64,000 nt of DNA. It comes from Poa pratensis (taxonomy: Eukaryota; Streptophyta; Magnoliopsida; Poales; Poaceae). Below, in pieces: positions 1 through 10,887 of the stretch (position 1 is its first letter; the number at the start of each line of letters is the position of its first letter). The stretch lies in contig CAMZMU010000060.1 of assembly GCA_947311845.1 (NCBI GenBank), forward strand, positions 4,739,860 through 4,803,859, written 5' to 3'. The notes under the pieces were generated by a model. It was not told where the DNA came from and did not search any database. It saw only the letters and a list, made by a program, of their open reading frames with translations. Both the position numbers and the translations under genes were made by a program.

Positions 1-255
1 TCAACAATGAAGGTGCTGATTACTTATCTTGTGTAGAACTGCTAGCTTAATTACTGTTGTCACATATACATTGTGGCTTTCTGCTACTATCCCAAATGAT
101 TGGTGCATATGAACTGTGCAGTTTAGGAGCTGGAAAGTCAAGGTGACATCCGGTAGGGGACAAATGCCTCCTGGCAAAAAGCGCGTCGGCGCAGATGCAG
201 TTGACAGCACAAAAAAATCTGAGACTATGGAATCCAGTAAAAGGCCAAACTGAAT

Positions 256-2571
256 TTGGAAGTATCAACTACACCCGCACCACTACAGCGTACAAGACAT
301 AGTGCTGGCCAGCCTGATAGCATCGAGACACCTATCAAGCACAAGAAGCAAAAGAAGGCAGCCTCCCCACGCGGGCTGACAGCTCCCCAAGGCCAGCAGG
401 AAGCTCCCCAAGGCCAGCAGGATGCTCCCCAATGCCAGCAGGATGCTCCCCAAGGCCAGCAGGATGCTGCCCAAGGCGAGCAGGCAGTTGCCCCACAAAA
501 GGAGGTAGCTCCCCACTGTGAGGAGACACCCACCCCAAACAAGCAGGCAGCTGATCACAATGAGGAGGCGCCCACCCCACACAACGAGGCAACTGGCTGC
601 AACAAGAATACACCCACCCAACGCGGCCGTCACCTACCCAGGTCCAGCTGATAACACTCCAAGGCCAAGGGCTAGGTCCCCAAGTCCAGTCGCAAGGTGC
701 TGACGACGAGAATCATCCCCAATGGAGAGATAGTCATGCTGACTTTAGCCTGCATGGAGATGGAGGTAACATGTTACAAAGATTGAATGCTCTAACTCTA
801 CACTATTTATTTACGGAATCAAATCCAAAATGCAGAACACTAACTCTAGCACGGCCACGATTTTGTAGATGGGCGAGGGCTGGCTCTAGCTGTCGGGGCG
901 CAAAGGGGAATAAACATGGGAAAGGAGATGGACAGGAAGTCCAAACAACAGAGGTTCAGAATTTTTATTCCTCCGGGGATGACAAGGCCAACTGACGGAA
1001 AGATTGCTAGCATGTATGCTACTGCATGTTCAATAGCTGTCAAGGAGGTTGTCCCTCTCTTTACCCATTTCAAATTGTACAAGGGCAGGGATGACATATA
1101 TCAAGCCTTCTTCGGCCACGTTAGTGTACGTTTTGTATCTCTTGCTTCCAGTTCTTAACTCTTGCTTCTAGTTCTTTCCATTGTTGGTCATAAAACTGAA
1201 TAATGCTCTTTCTTTTGTATCAGTCAAAGTTTATTATGAACATCGACGACCCTGTGATTAAACATTCTCTTTTGAGAAATCTAAGGGACCGTACAAAACA
1301 AAGACGCTATGATCTGAAGTCCGAGTATTGGGACCCTATTAAGGACAAGTCTAGTATTTCACAGACACCTCTTAAAGGCTTGAAAAACATGCATACCGTT
1401 CAATGGTGTGCGTTACTCGATTCCTGGTCCACATCCTCCAAACAGGTCCTTGTCTTTGTTCACTCAAGCTTGCTATTGTTTCAATTCTATAATCTCCACT
1501 AATGCTAATGTGTTCATACATTGTTTGTGTAGACGGCTTGTATGAAAGCTAAAGATAGCAGAACAAAGATCTTGTACCCTGGTCTCACCGGTTCTCAGAG
1601 CTACGAGCTTTCCTCCAATGGTTCGCTAAATGCCCTCGAATTGTTCAAAAATCTGCAAAAAGGCAAGAAGGGGGATACACTTCGCCTGTGAAAAGAGCAA
1701 TTGTAAGTCCCCTTGAATTCTTTTCATCTCTTGAATCTCTCTTTGTGAATTCTGCTGCAAACTCCTGTTGTCAGTTATTTCACATATGCTTATCATCTAC
1801 TAGTTTGTGTACACAGCATACTTACTTGATCAGTACATCCTTGCCTTTTGCCTTTTTCATCTATGTTCCTTACATGCCTGTCATCTGCTGTTTTTCATCT
1901 ATTTTCCTTTCAAGATAGTTCAGCAGTTGTTGCATCTATCCTTGTACATTCAGATCCCTTGTCATTTCAGCACCACCAAATAAAACTGTTAAAATCTGCA
2001 CTTGGGCGTGGTGTTATTTCAGCATGGTTTCGAACTCAGTTTTGTAGACGCTTGTCATCTGTTATTTTTCATCCATGTTCGTTACATGCTTGTCATGTGT
2101 TATTTCATATCAATGTGCCATACAAGCTAGTTCAGATGCTGTTACATCTTATGCTTTTACATGTTTTTTTAGGCTGAAATGGAATCGAAGATGGTGATAT
2201 CAACCTTAGAAGATGGCACTGTGATCCAACCTCTTTCTGCTACCGAAGCTGTCGCTGAAGTGCTCTGTAAAGACAAAAGGAAACCTACATTCCTGAAGAA
2301 TGTAGGTTTGATATCAAGCCATACAAAAGCAACAAAATCTCAGCTGCAGCTTCAACTTGATGCTGAGAGAGCAGGGAAGCATCAACTGTAGGCATTAGTT
2401 TGCGATTTTCAGCAGTCGAAGGAACAAAGCGATGCAGACAGGATCATCGTTCAAGAACAGATCCAGGCGATGCGGGAGGAACTAGCAGCGTCAAAGAAGG
2501 CTCACGAATCTGTCGCTCTCCTTATTCAGAAGCTAGTGACAACATTAGCATCGAAAGATGGAACTGGGTAG
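256..2571 (+). pseudogene. CACTA-encoded plant transposase-family protein (Transposase_24-like), broken
   Basis: Pieces that splice plausibly: an N-terminal low-complexity Pro/Gln region (256-651), an exon ending near 1127 (contains KIASMYATACSIAVKEVVPL), an exon 1224-1445 (contains HSLLRNLRDRTKQRRYDLKS), an exon 1533-1702, and a last exon 2173-2571. Introns have GT/AG borders, for example the acceptor at TTTTTTTAG before 2173. The layout of charged helix, short exons and a C-terminal coiled-coil-like stretch (EQIQAMREELAASKKAHESV) resembles the Ptta/En/Spm transposase family that sits beside TNPD in plant CACTA elements. Lesions: an in-frame TAG at 2389-2391, probably from CAG, and a frameshift near 1670. 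The N-terminal joins are uncertain. Its role in transposition is not established for this copy. Confidence 0.6.
381..485 (+). repeat. 21-bp coding minisatellite, 5 units
   Basis: Five head-to-tail 21-bp units encode a 7-residue repeat close to APQGQQD. Being a multiple of three, the repeat keeps the frame of the CACTA protein N-terminus. Units differ by one to four bases. Confidence 0.85.
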
Positions 2572-2829
2572 CTGATCTGGAACTGGTTTCCTTCATCTGT
2601 TGTTGTTTGGTGGCATTTTGGTAAGTGCCCTTGGTGAGGCTTTTTGGTGCCCCTTCGGGAGGCTGAACTATATGTTCCTGGTGGCCTTTGTAAGGCTGTG
2701 AAGTATACCAGATGGAGTTTGATGCCAGTGATGGTGATCAAGCCTGTGACCACTTATTATAAATGTATGTATTAAAGTATCGCTAGCTTTGCTGTGAAAA
2801 CTAGTATTGCTAGCTTTTTATATCCGCCC

Positions 2830-3530
2830 GGACCGCTCGGGGTAGTATTGCGATGGATACATTATGTCACGGACGGAAGACCACGTGGGCACATATCGCT
2901 GGTACACGTGGCGACATTTGATTGGTTATTACAATCCCGAGTCGAAAATAAAATCGTCGTGACACATGCCACATGGAACCTTATGGATGAGACACGCGAC
3001 ACCTTCTGATTTGCACCGTGACGACGAAAGTAAAACGTTGTGGAATCGGGTGACGTCAGCAACATGAACGACGACGAAACGGATCCGTCACGGATATGGC
3101 TGAGGTGGAACCTTGTGAACCGTGCACGTGTGGATTTCTGATTGCGTAGAGCCACGACGAAACGTAAACGTCGTAAGGGTGTGACTTCATACAACGGGAA
3201 AGGTGACGCCATAAACGGATGCCGCAACGGGATGGATGGCGATGTAACTGAAACGTCGCGGCACTATGACGTCACGCGGCATACCTCTTGACGGAAAATA
3301 ACGTCGCGACTTCGTGGGCCTGATAACGGGCCGGTCTAGTTACGCAGACGAATGTCGAAACGTCGAGGATTTCTCGCGACGATCGGAGGTGAACCAGACC
3401 GTCGTAGAATCGCCTATGACACTCGATCCCTGACTTTTTCAGAATGTCGCGTGAAACGTCGAGGATATCACCTCGCGACGTTTTGAAGCACAATCACCAC
3501 GTTATGGAATCGTCCCGGATCGCCGGATTT
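2830..3530. repeat. CACTA subterminal repeat region
   Basis: About 700 bp without coding potential, rich in short direct and inverted copies of ACGTCG/CGACGAAA. The clearest pair is 3354-3381 and 3443-3480: each has AAACGTCGAGGAT followed by CTCGCGACG, giving a partial stem-loop. Such repeats in CACTA elements are the known binding sites of the small transposase subunit; here that role is inferred from position and pattern. Confidence 0.7.
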
Positions 3531-3542
3531 CTGGTAGTGTGT

Positions 3543-4710
3543 AGTGGCTTGGCACAAAGCGCTTGTACATTGTTTCTTTCATCTCAACCGAAGTGTTGAT
3601 TGGTTGTTGGTGGCTATTGATGCGTGCATCTTGGACTTGTTCCCATCACAAGAGAGCATACTCTTCAAACTCCATCGAGGCTAAGGCAACATTCTTGTTG
3701 TCGGAAAAGCGTTGTACGCGGAAGATCTTGTCAACCTTGAGCACCCATGAGAAGTAGGCTTCCAGGTCACTCGTGCCGAAGAACTTGGGGAATATCGAAG
3801 CGCACGTTATCCAAGTTATCATAGTTGTCACGAATGTCACATGTGGGAATGCACGTCCACGTCTCCTTCGATTGAGTCCATCACCATTGTGTTGGCTTGA
3901 CTCGCTATCACTTGACTCGGAACGGTGGTGTTGTTGACGATCATGTGGAAGTTCTTGATAAGTACGAGGGTCATGGTGCTCTTGTTGCGGAATGGATTGT
4001 TCGTTGTTGTTCGCATTGTCATGATTTTGATGGCGGGGCCTTGGAGGATGACGGGGATGATGTCCTTGTTCATCAAAGTCATTCGCACCCGGTACGCCAT
4101 TGTCATTAGCCAATGGGTCATGATAATCGCGTTGTTGCGGTGGTGGTGACGGTATGCGTTCACGACGTTCATCATTTTGTTGAGGTTCTACTTGATGCGC
4201 ATTGGAATTGTTCGCATGAGGAGCTTGTGGTTGTTCCACGTTTTGACGAGGTCCTTCATAAGCGTCGCGCCTTGGGTCATGTTGACGTTCTTGTTGCGCA
4301 TTGGCGTTGTTCACGTGAGGGGAAGGAGGACGGTTTCCGTCATGGCGAAGTCCATCATGGTCATCGCGCCTTGGAATTTCTTGGCGTGGTTGTTGCGGGT
4401 TTTCGGGGCGAAGGCCATGATGTGCTTGTGTCGACCTTGAGGTGCTTCTTGTGCGACTTGAGCGTGACGAACAAGAAGTGCGATGTTGCACAAGATTGTT
4501 GATCGCTTCGGTCATCCACTCCATGTTCGCATTGAGTTCGTTGAAGTTGGCATCGTGAGCTTGAAGACGGCGCTTGTAGCGGCCTAAGCCATCACGAACA
4601 AGGTGTCGAAGACCAACGAACTCGGTTTGGGTGACATAGCCATGATCACCGCGAAGTCCACCGTGGATTTCATCGTCCGAGTTTGAGCTTCCGTTTGTAC
4701 TTCCCCATTA
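3543..4710 (-). pseudogene. Ty3/gypsy gag gene, truncated by CACTA insertion
   Basis: On the minus strand, reading from about 4700, the frame carries an acidic/Gly-rich start, a long Arg/Gln/His/Asn-rich linker, and then the gypsy capsid signature KFFGTSDLEAYFSWVLKVDK (about 3800-3740). The frame continues through an in-frame stop (TGA in place of a Trp codon, 3646-3648) to MYKRFVPSHY, a conserved gag motif, where the CACTA end cuts it at 3540. The capsid region is short of the protease, RT and integrase parts, which are not in the window. The start codon region is damaged (ATGs near 4709 are out of frame), so the 5' limit is approximate. Gag forms the virus-like particle of the retrotransposon. 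Confidence 0.8.
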
Positions 4711-4886
4711 CATTTTCTCAAGCACAAGTGAGATAGGTGGCAAAGAAAGAACTAAGACAAACTATATCCCAAGTATAATGTGGCTTGAGAGGAGAGAATC
4801 CGGTTCGAACACCCCACACACACATTTATGAGGATAGGAAGGTATGAAGTGGCAACGGAAATCAAGCAAACTCGGCGAAAAGCATA

Positions 4887-7800
4887 TTGTCAAAGGTAGA
4901 GAAAATCCACAATGATCAAGTTACCAAAGAAACTCCAACCACAAAGAGCTCTCTGAGGAGCGTCTCATGCAAGACCGTCGTGATTAACTTTTCTATTCCG
5001 ATGAGTTGTGTTAATCGAACCTGGTTTGTGTTAAATTGGAACATCCGTGGAGTCAATAGTCCTGAGAAGTGGCCTCTGATTCACAACAAAATTGACGAAT
5101 GTGCTGCTTCCATTATTTGTTTGCAAGAAACTAAATGTGAGCATATTGATCTGAAATTTATCAAGGGTTTTGCGCCTCGCCGGTTTGATAAGTTTGCTTT
5201 TGTCCCTTCTGGTGGGGCTTCGGGGGGCATTCTAGTGTTGTGGGTTGGTAATATGTTCTCTGGGCAAATTATTTTGCAAGAAATTTTTGGCTTGGTAATT
5301 GAATTTCAGTCCATGGTCTCTGATGACAAATTCACTCTTGTTAATGTGTACGGGCCTTGTGAAGGAATTGAGAGAGAAAACTTCATAGCCTGGTTGTTTC
5401 ATTTAGATATTCCTGATGACTCCCTCTGGTTGCTCCTGGGTGATTTTAATTTTTATCGCTATTCTGATAATAGAAGCAGACCAGGAGCAAATGTTACAGA
5501 CATGGCCACCTTCAATGATGTTATCAGCTATTTGGGATTAGTAGACCTACCAATTAAGGGGCGACGGTTTACGTGGAGTAATATGCAATCTGAACCGCTT
5601 CTTGAACAGATAGATTGGTTCTTTACCTCCTCAGCCTGGACTTTCAAGTATCCGAATACAGTGGTTAATCCTCTTGCTCGCCCGACTTCTGACCATATTC
5701 CCTGTGTGGTTTCAGTTGGTACCACTATCCCTAAAGCTCACGTTTTTCGTTTCGAGAATTTTTGGGTGAGATTACCTGGTTTTTTGGAGGTTGTTAAGAG
5801 AATTTGGGACATTGAATGTCCAGGTGATGCTGCTAGAAGTTTATCTGCTAAACTGAAATTGTTGCGGAAGGGTTTAAAAAACTGGAGCACAAGCATTTCT
5901 GTCATCAATAGGCTGGTCAGTAATTGTAATGGGATTATTATGTGCTTGGATGATTTTGAGGAGCTTCGGCCTCTCCACATTTCTGAATGGAATTTCAGAC
6001 AGATAGTAAAAGGGAGATTGCAACATCTGCTTCTTTGCAAACAGGAATACTGGAAGAAGAGGTGTACAGCGCGCTGGGCGAAATTTGGTAGCGAGAACAC
6101 ATCTTATTTCCACTCTATGGCGACCATACGATACCGAAAAAATTATATTACCTCTCTCTGCCGAGATGATGGATCTGTGGCTTTTGATCACCAGGAGAAA
6201 GCTGGCATTCTTCGCCAAGTTTTCAGAGATAGGCTCGGTTTTTCAACCCCTATTGACCATAGTTTCAACTTTGCTGATTTTATTACTCCAGTGGACGGTT
6301 TGGAGGCCCTCTCAGTTCCATTCTCTCATGATGAAGTTGACAAAGTGGTGGCTGAGCTACCTTGTGATAAGGCCCCAGGACCAGACGGTTTTACAGGTCT
6401 GTTCATCAAGGTGTGCTGGCCAATCATCAAGTATGATATTTATCGGCTTTGCCAGGAATTTTGGGAAGGTTCTGTTAACTTACAGAGCATAAATGATGCT
6501 TTCATCACATTAATACCCAAAACCAGCTCACCTGAGGGTCCGAATGACTACAGGCCCATATCCCTGCTCAATTCTTGTTTGAAAATTCTGACCAAGCTCT
6601 TGGCTAATCGGCTGCAGAACATTATTCTGTCCCTAGTTCATAAGAACCAATACGGGTTTTTGAAGAGCAGGACGATCCAGGATTGTGTTGCATGGGCTTA
6701 CGAATATATACATCAATGCAAACAGTCCAAATCTGAAGTGGTGATTTTAAAATTGGATTTCGCCAATGCCTTCGACACTCTTGAGCATCAGGCAATTCTT
6801 CAGATTCTTAAATGTTGGGGCTTTGATGACAGATGGTTGCAATGGGTGAATGCCATTTTTTCCACTGGTTCTTCATCAGTGCTTCTTAACGGTGTTCCTG
6901 GCAGTAAATTTCCTTGCAGACGTGGAGTACGTCAAGGCGATCCCTTCTCGCCAATTATGTTTGTAGCTGGTGCTGATCTTTTACAGTCCATGGTGAACAA
7001 TCTAGCTCTTCAAGGAATCATCACACCTCCATTGCCAATTGCAAATTCGGACTTTCCAATCGTGCAGTACGCCGATGATACGCTTCTCATTCTCCAGGCT
7101 TGTCCAGCTCAGTTGTTGGCTCTCAAGGATTTACTGCAGATTTTTGCATCAGCTACTGGCCTTCGGGTAAACTATGCCAAGTCGTGCTTAATGTCGGTCA
7201 ATATTGATGATCACCATCTGCATATGCTTGCCAACACTTTCGGATGTGCTGTTGGTTCTCTGCCGTTTACCTATTTAGGTTTGCCTCTCGGCACTACTAA
7301 ACCTACAGTCCATGGTCTCACCCCTATTGTGGATCACATTGAGCGTCGGTTGAATGCCAGTTCTAGATTTCTTGACTATGGGGGCAGGCTAACGCTGGTG
7401 ACTTCTGTTCTCTCCTCTCTACCGATTCACTATCTCTGCTCCCTGAAAGTGCACAAAACAGTGATTAAAATCTTTGATCGCTTCAGGCGTCATTGTCTTT
7501 GGGGGAAAGATGAGGATGCCTCCTCTTGTAATGCGCTTGCTGCCTGGTCCACTGTTTGTCAGCCCAAAAAAGCTGGGGGTCTTGGAGTTATGAATTTAGA
7601 GCTGCAGAACAAGGCCCTCTTGATGAAATAACTCCACAAATTTTTTTGTAAGGAAGATATCCCTTGGGTTCACCTTGTGTGGTCTTTGTACGAACCTGGA
7701 GCTCCCCATTCTCAGAGCAGAAGAGGATCATTCTGGTGGCGTGATGTCTTCAACCTGGTTCACGATTACCGCAGTATATCTCGTTGCGCTATTGGAAATG

Positions 7801-8603
7801 GTGAATCCACACTGTTTTGGAAGGATTTTTGGCGCTCGGGTGAACTTCTTTGTGATGAATTTCCTAGGCTCTTCTCGTTTGCTCTTAATGAAGACGCCAC
7901 GGTTGCAGACCTGGCCAATGCGGATGATCTATTTTCCTTGTTTGCTTTGCCTCTATCTGCTCAAGCTCTCTCCGAATTGGAGCATGTTCAGTCCTTCTTG
8001 CAAGGAGTTCTGGTCAGCCCGACAGACATTGATACTAGGATTTTCCCCTGGGGTTCCTCCATATTCACGTCTGCAAAATACTATAGCTTCATCTTTGCTC
8101 AAGCTCCCCGAGATACTGCTCTGCAGTCCATATGGAAATCGAAGTGCCTACCAAAACTGCGTGTTTTTCTTTGGTTGCTGATGAAGGATCGGCTGAACAC
8201 AAAAGATTTGATGCTTAGAAAGCGTTGGACTATTAACTCTGGTAACTCTTGTGTTCTTTGCTCAGACGACGGGGTTGAAACAAGGGATCACCTCTTTTTC
8301 CTTTGCCCATTTGCCGCCGCTTGTTGGGATATGATTCATATTCAGTGGGTGCCCTCCTTGTCAATATCACAACGCTTCAACAGAGCAAAAAGAGAATTCT
8401 CGGGACCATGATTTTTGGAGGTGGCTGCTTGTGCTCTCTGGAATATATGGAAGGAAAGAAATGATTATATTTTCCAAGCTCAACTTCCATCGGCGGCTAG
8501 ATGGAAAGTAAGATTCCAACACGATCTGCTGCTTCATCAGCACAGAGTGAAATCGACTGCTGTTCAACCTCTGCTGGATTGGGTTCTCTGTACTTTTTCA
8601 TAA
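4887..8603 (+). pseudogene. LINE ORF2 protein (AP endonuclease - RT - zf-RVT) with two premature stops
   Basis: One frame runs 1,238 codons. The endonuclease (about residues 45-290) shows NWNIRG, LQETK, LLGDFN and SDH. The RT (about 480-760) shows DKAPGPDGFTG, the LIPK...YRPISLLN block, LDFANAFDTLEH, GVRQGDPFSP and the catalytic YADD (7068-7080). After it comes a zf-RVT-type cysteine/histidine region (CVLC...HLFFLC, about 8250-8310). Only two breaks interrupt it: TAA at 7629-7631 and TGA at 8409-8411, both explainable by single C-to-T or G-to-A changes, typical decay of methylated cytosine. The protein copies its own RNA at a nicked target. This frame begins inside flanking DNA, so the listed start is not a real initiation site. 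Confidence 0.9.
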
Positions 8604-8797
8604 TGTGGTTCAGCATCTCGGCTGCTCTTTGCTCAGCCGCTCCTTCTTTTGGTTTTAGAAGCTTCCTCTTAATGTCTAGGTTTCTTTATTCTGTTTTCTT
8701 TCCTCCTTAATTTTTTGACGGTTGTTTTTGATGTAATCTGAAGGAAAATAAAATCTACACCGTAGGGGTTTCCCCTACGGTAACGGCGTAAAAAAAA
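4980..8797 (+). mobile_element. LINE (L1-type non-LTR retrotransposon), 5' truncated
   Basis: The element carries an ORF2 with endonuclease, reverse transcriptase and zf-RVT domains, a 3' UTR, a terminal stem-loop (8759-8781) and a short A-tail (8790-8797). ORF1 is missing, so the 5' end is truncated; it lies somewhere between about 4,930 and 4,990. A candidate imperfect target duplication shares AAAGAAAC on both sides (about 4926 and 8805), but it is weak. The element sits in the leader of a minus-strand gypsy element, whose sequence resumes after 8800. Confidence 0.85.
8759..8781 (+). other. LINE 3'-terminal stem-loop
   Basis: A perfect 10-bp stem (ACCGTAGGGG / CCCCTACGGT) with a TTT loop lies 8 bases before the A-tail. 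A 3' hairpin is the recognition site for the RT in some non-LTR retrotransposons; that function is inferred here. Confidence 0.75.
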
Positions 8798-9038
8798 CAA
8801 AGTATAAAGAAACACACACAAAATCGAATGATGGGGTTGTGTGACCAAAGGGCGAGCACTCGAAGAAAAGCAACCTAGCGAAGACTACGTGCTCAAGTGT
8901 CACTACAACACACGAAGGACGCTAGCTCAATTGGTTTGAGTGGGCAACGGATTTGCACAAGTGTCGAACCCTCACACTCACTTTGGTGGTTTAAGCTTTG
9001 TCGCAACCTACAAAGATGATACTTGGCACCACTTGATT

Positions 9039-9079
9039 CTTTTTCTTTTCTTTTTTTCTCTCTCTCTCTCTTTTTTTTT
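9039..9079 (+). repeat. Polypyrimidine run
   Basis: An uninterrupted C/T tract with a (TC)n core; on the minus strand it is a purine tract. It could be a simple repeat or the tail of an old retroposon. Confidence 0.8.
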
Positions 9080-9427
9080 TGCTTTTTGACGATGAATCCT
9101 TCAACTTTTGCTAGTGCCAAGATCTCTACACGATACACACTTGCCAATATATTAAGACAAACACTCAAGTCCGCACAAGTGCAATGCCTCGCAATATCAA
9201 AGAGCTAGTCCGGTAGGTCAAGGAACGCGAAAGGAAGAAGGGCTCACAACGGATCACAATGATGGGGAAATGTCGAGTCCTTGGTGTCGTCTTTGCTTGT
9301 CGTTGATGAAGCAACTGCGGAAGCTTGTCGATGTTGTAGACATTGCACACACCGGAAAAGGACTCAAACAACAAAGAGGAAATGCCAAAACGAACTGAGG
9401 AAAAGAAGGAAGAAAACATGTGTTTTC

Positions 9428-9530
9428 TGGGCAGCCGGCCTAGGGGCCGGCCTGGGCCGCCTGGGGGGCCGGTTGGCTCTGGTTGGGGGCCGGCCTCTGG
9501 CCTGGCCTGGGCCGGCTGGGTTGGCTGGAT
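9428..9530. repeat. GGCC-rich palindromic tract
   Basis: Repeated CCGGCC/GGCCGG words, GC above about 75 percent, partly self-complementary. A similar tract with the same word order occurs at 37356-37560 in another gypsy LTR, suggesting related LTRs or shared composition. Confidence 0.7.
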
Positions 9531-9539
9531 CTTGAGCTC

Positions 9540-10334
9540 GACATGGTCGAGACCCCTCGCTCGCCAATGACCGCCAGGGAGACCTGGATGTCTGTGACGG
9601 TCCCTGTGCATTCTACGAATATCGTCGTTAAACCATAAACATGATATTCATTCCTTTTGTTCCTTCGATACTACCCTAGTCCGAGATATGATCGTAAGCA
9701 TCCGATGTTCTGTTTTATCTCGTTACCGACAAGGGTTAATTAACTCGTTCTGTGATATTACATCCCCATGACCTATTCATATGTTGCGCAACTTTTCAGA
9801 TGTAATCTCACCGAGTGGGCCCAGAGTATCTTTCCATCACGAGGATGAACAAATCCCGCTCTCGATCCGTATGCCTCAACATACCCTTTTGTGATCCACA
9901 AGATACACCTTTATAGTCACCCATTTATGGACTGACGATTGATGCACTTAGAGTATCCTCCGGGGCAGCAATTAATACGATCTCACGGTCTGAGGAATAA
10001 GCTATCATATTTCTTTCCTATTGCAAATGATGAACATTGTGATACGATCCTATTGCAATACTTTGTTGGGTATGTCCACCACCTTATTCTACTAATAAGA
10101 TGACCTCATTGTCAACCGACGTGACTGTCCATGACCGGGAATTCTCGATCAACAGTTGCCCAATGAACTAGTTTTATAGAGGCTTACTAGGGACTCTGGT
10201 TTGTCTATATATCACACGTGTATTAATAATTCCGATTAATACAGTTATAGCATGATACAAAACATATTATAAACTTAATGAGATAATGCGATAAATACTT
10301 ACTATTTATTTGCCTCTAGGGCATTTCTCCTTCA
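9540..10334 (-). mobile_element. BARE/Angela-like copia LTR, truncated
   Basis: Read on the minus strand from 10334, the sequence begins TGAAGGAGAAATGCCCTAGA, close to the well-known start of Triticeae BARE/Angela/WIS LTRs, and continues with family-like stretches such as GTCCCTAGTAAGCCTCTA. Only about 800 bp of an LTR that is normally about 1.7 kb is present; similarity fades near 9540, where GGCC-rich sequence begins. The right edge joins a Tat gag gene exactly at a TG terminus. No matching 5-bp target duplication was found on the left, so a deletion or rearrangement probably removed the rest. Confidence 0.65.
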
Positions 10335-10813
10335 GGACCACCATCGGCGAAGTCGAGGAGCCTCTCAACGCGAGCCCTCCATTCTTGGTAGACCTTGGGA
10401 TCGCCGTTGCTTGGAGGGAACTGCATCAGGGCCTTGGCAGCGACTAGAGCATCATGGCGAGCTTGCGCGTCCGTAGGCGGGTGCATGGAGGGCTTGCTCT
10501 TGGATGCTCTTGGATCTCCACTGGGACGAGCGCTGCGGTTCCCTCCTCTAGCAGTGGGTTCCTTGCCGTTGCAGACGCTCTTCTCCCCCGAGCGAGGAGG
10601 AGGCATGGTGGTGCCTTTTGGAGCCGCCGCTCCGCCAGGGCCGTTGTCCTGGTTGCGGCCGTCAACTTCGCCCGACACCACCCTCTCCGCGAGCGGTGGG
10701 GACGGAGAAACGCCTCTCCGCGCGTCAGCAGCACGGCGATCAGCCGAAGCTTGAGTGCGCGAGGGAGAGACGGGCTTGGACGCCGTAGGGTCCAACTTCT
10801 TCTTCGGCGGCAT
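10335..10813 (-). pseudogene. Tat-like gypsy gag N-terminus, second copy, truncated
   Basis: An open frame from ATG at 10813 begins MPPKKKLDPTASK and contains the gag motif KVYQEWRARVERLLDFADGG before being cut by the copia LTR at 10334. It is a diverged copy of the region at 35624-36095. The normal primer-binding site (10867-10885) and an LTR (10888-11819) lie just upstream on the minus strand, so this is the start of a second internal domain of the same family. Confidence 0.8.
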
Positions 10814-10866
10814 GCTTGACGAAGAACTTGCCGATGAACTTGATGAAGACGAAACCAGCGCTTGCG

Positions 10867-10885
10867 CCCCCTACCTGGCGCGCCA
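10867..10885 (-). other. Primer-binding site, second Tat internal domain
   Basis: Minus-strand TGGCGCGCCAGGTAGGGGG begins 2 bases after the LTR end. It is identical in form and spacing to the site at 36149-36167 beside the other LTR. Confidence 0.8.
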
Positions 10886-10887
10886 GA

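Larger units (their letters stand above)
1..3539 (+). mobile_element. CACTA (En/Spm) DNA transposon, 3' part
   Basis: The right end is the terminal inverted repeat of a CACTA transposon: read on the minus strand from 3539 it begins CACTACCAGAAATCCGGC, matching the CACTAnnAGAAA-type consensus. The subterminal zone (about 2830-3530) is packed with direct and inverted CGTCG/CGACG motifs, as expected for transposase binding sites in this superfamily. Upstream lie exons of a plant Ptta/En/Spm-type (Transposase_24) protein. The 3 bp just outside the end, TGT at 3540-3542, are the likely target duplication; the 5' end is outside the window, so this cannot be confirmed. Immediately beyond is a gypsy gag gene that the element interrupts. 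The coding part is broken, so this copy is probably non-autonomous. Confidence 0.85.
8800..9540 (-). mobile_element. Ty3/gypsy leader or LTR remnant
   Basis: No convincing ORF. By position it continues the minus-strand gypsy element whose gag lies at 3543-4710, separated from it by the LINE. It holds a tRNA-like box pair (8924-8972), a pyrimidine run (9039-9079) and a GGCC-rich tract (9428-9530). A recognisable primer-binding site was not found, so whether this is LTR or leader is open. Confidence 0.4.

Noticed and set aside
225..633. Cys/Trp-rich minus-strand ORFs (105 and 116 codons)
   Set aside because: Antisense shadows of the 21-bp coding repeat at 381-485.
3897..4502. Plus-strand ORFs opposite the gypsy gag
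   Set aside because: Antisense shadows of a low-complexity gag linker.
8924..8996. tRNA gene
   Set aside because: Box-like motifs exist but no cloverleaf with a paired acceptor stem could be made.
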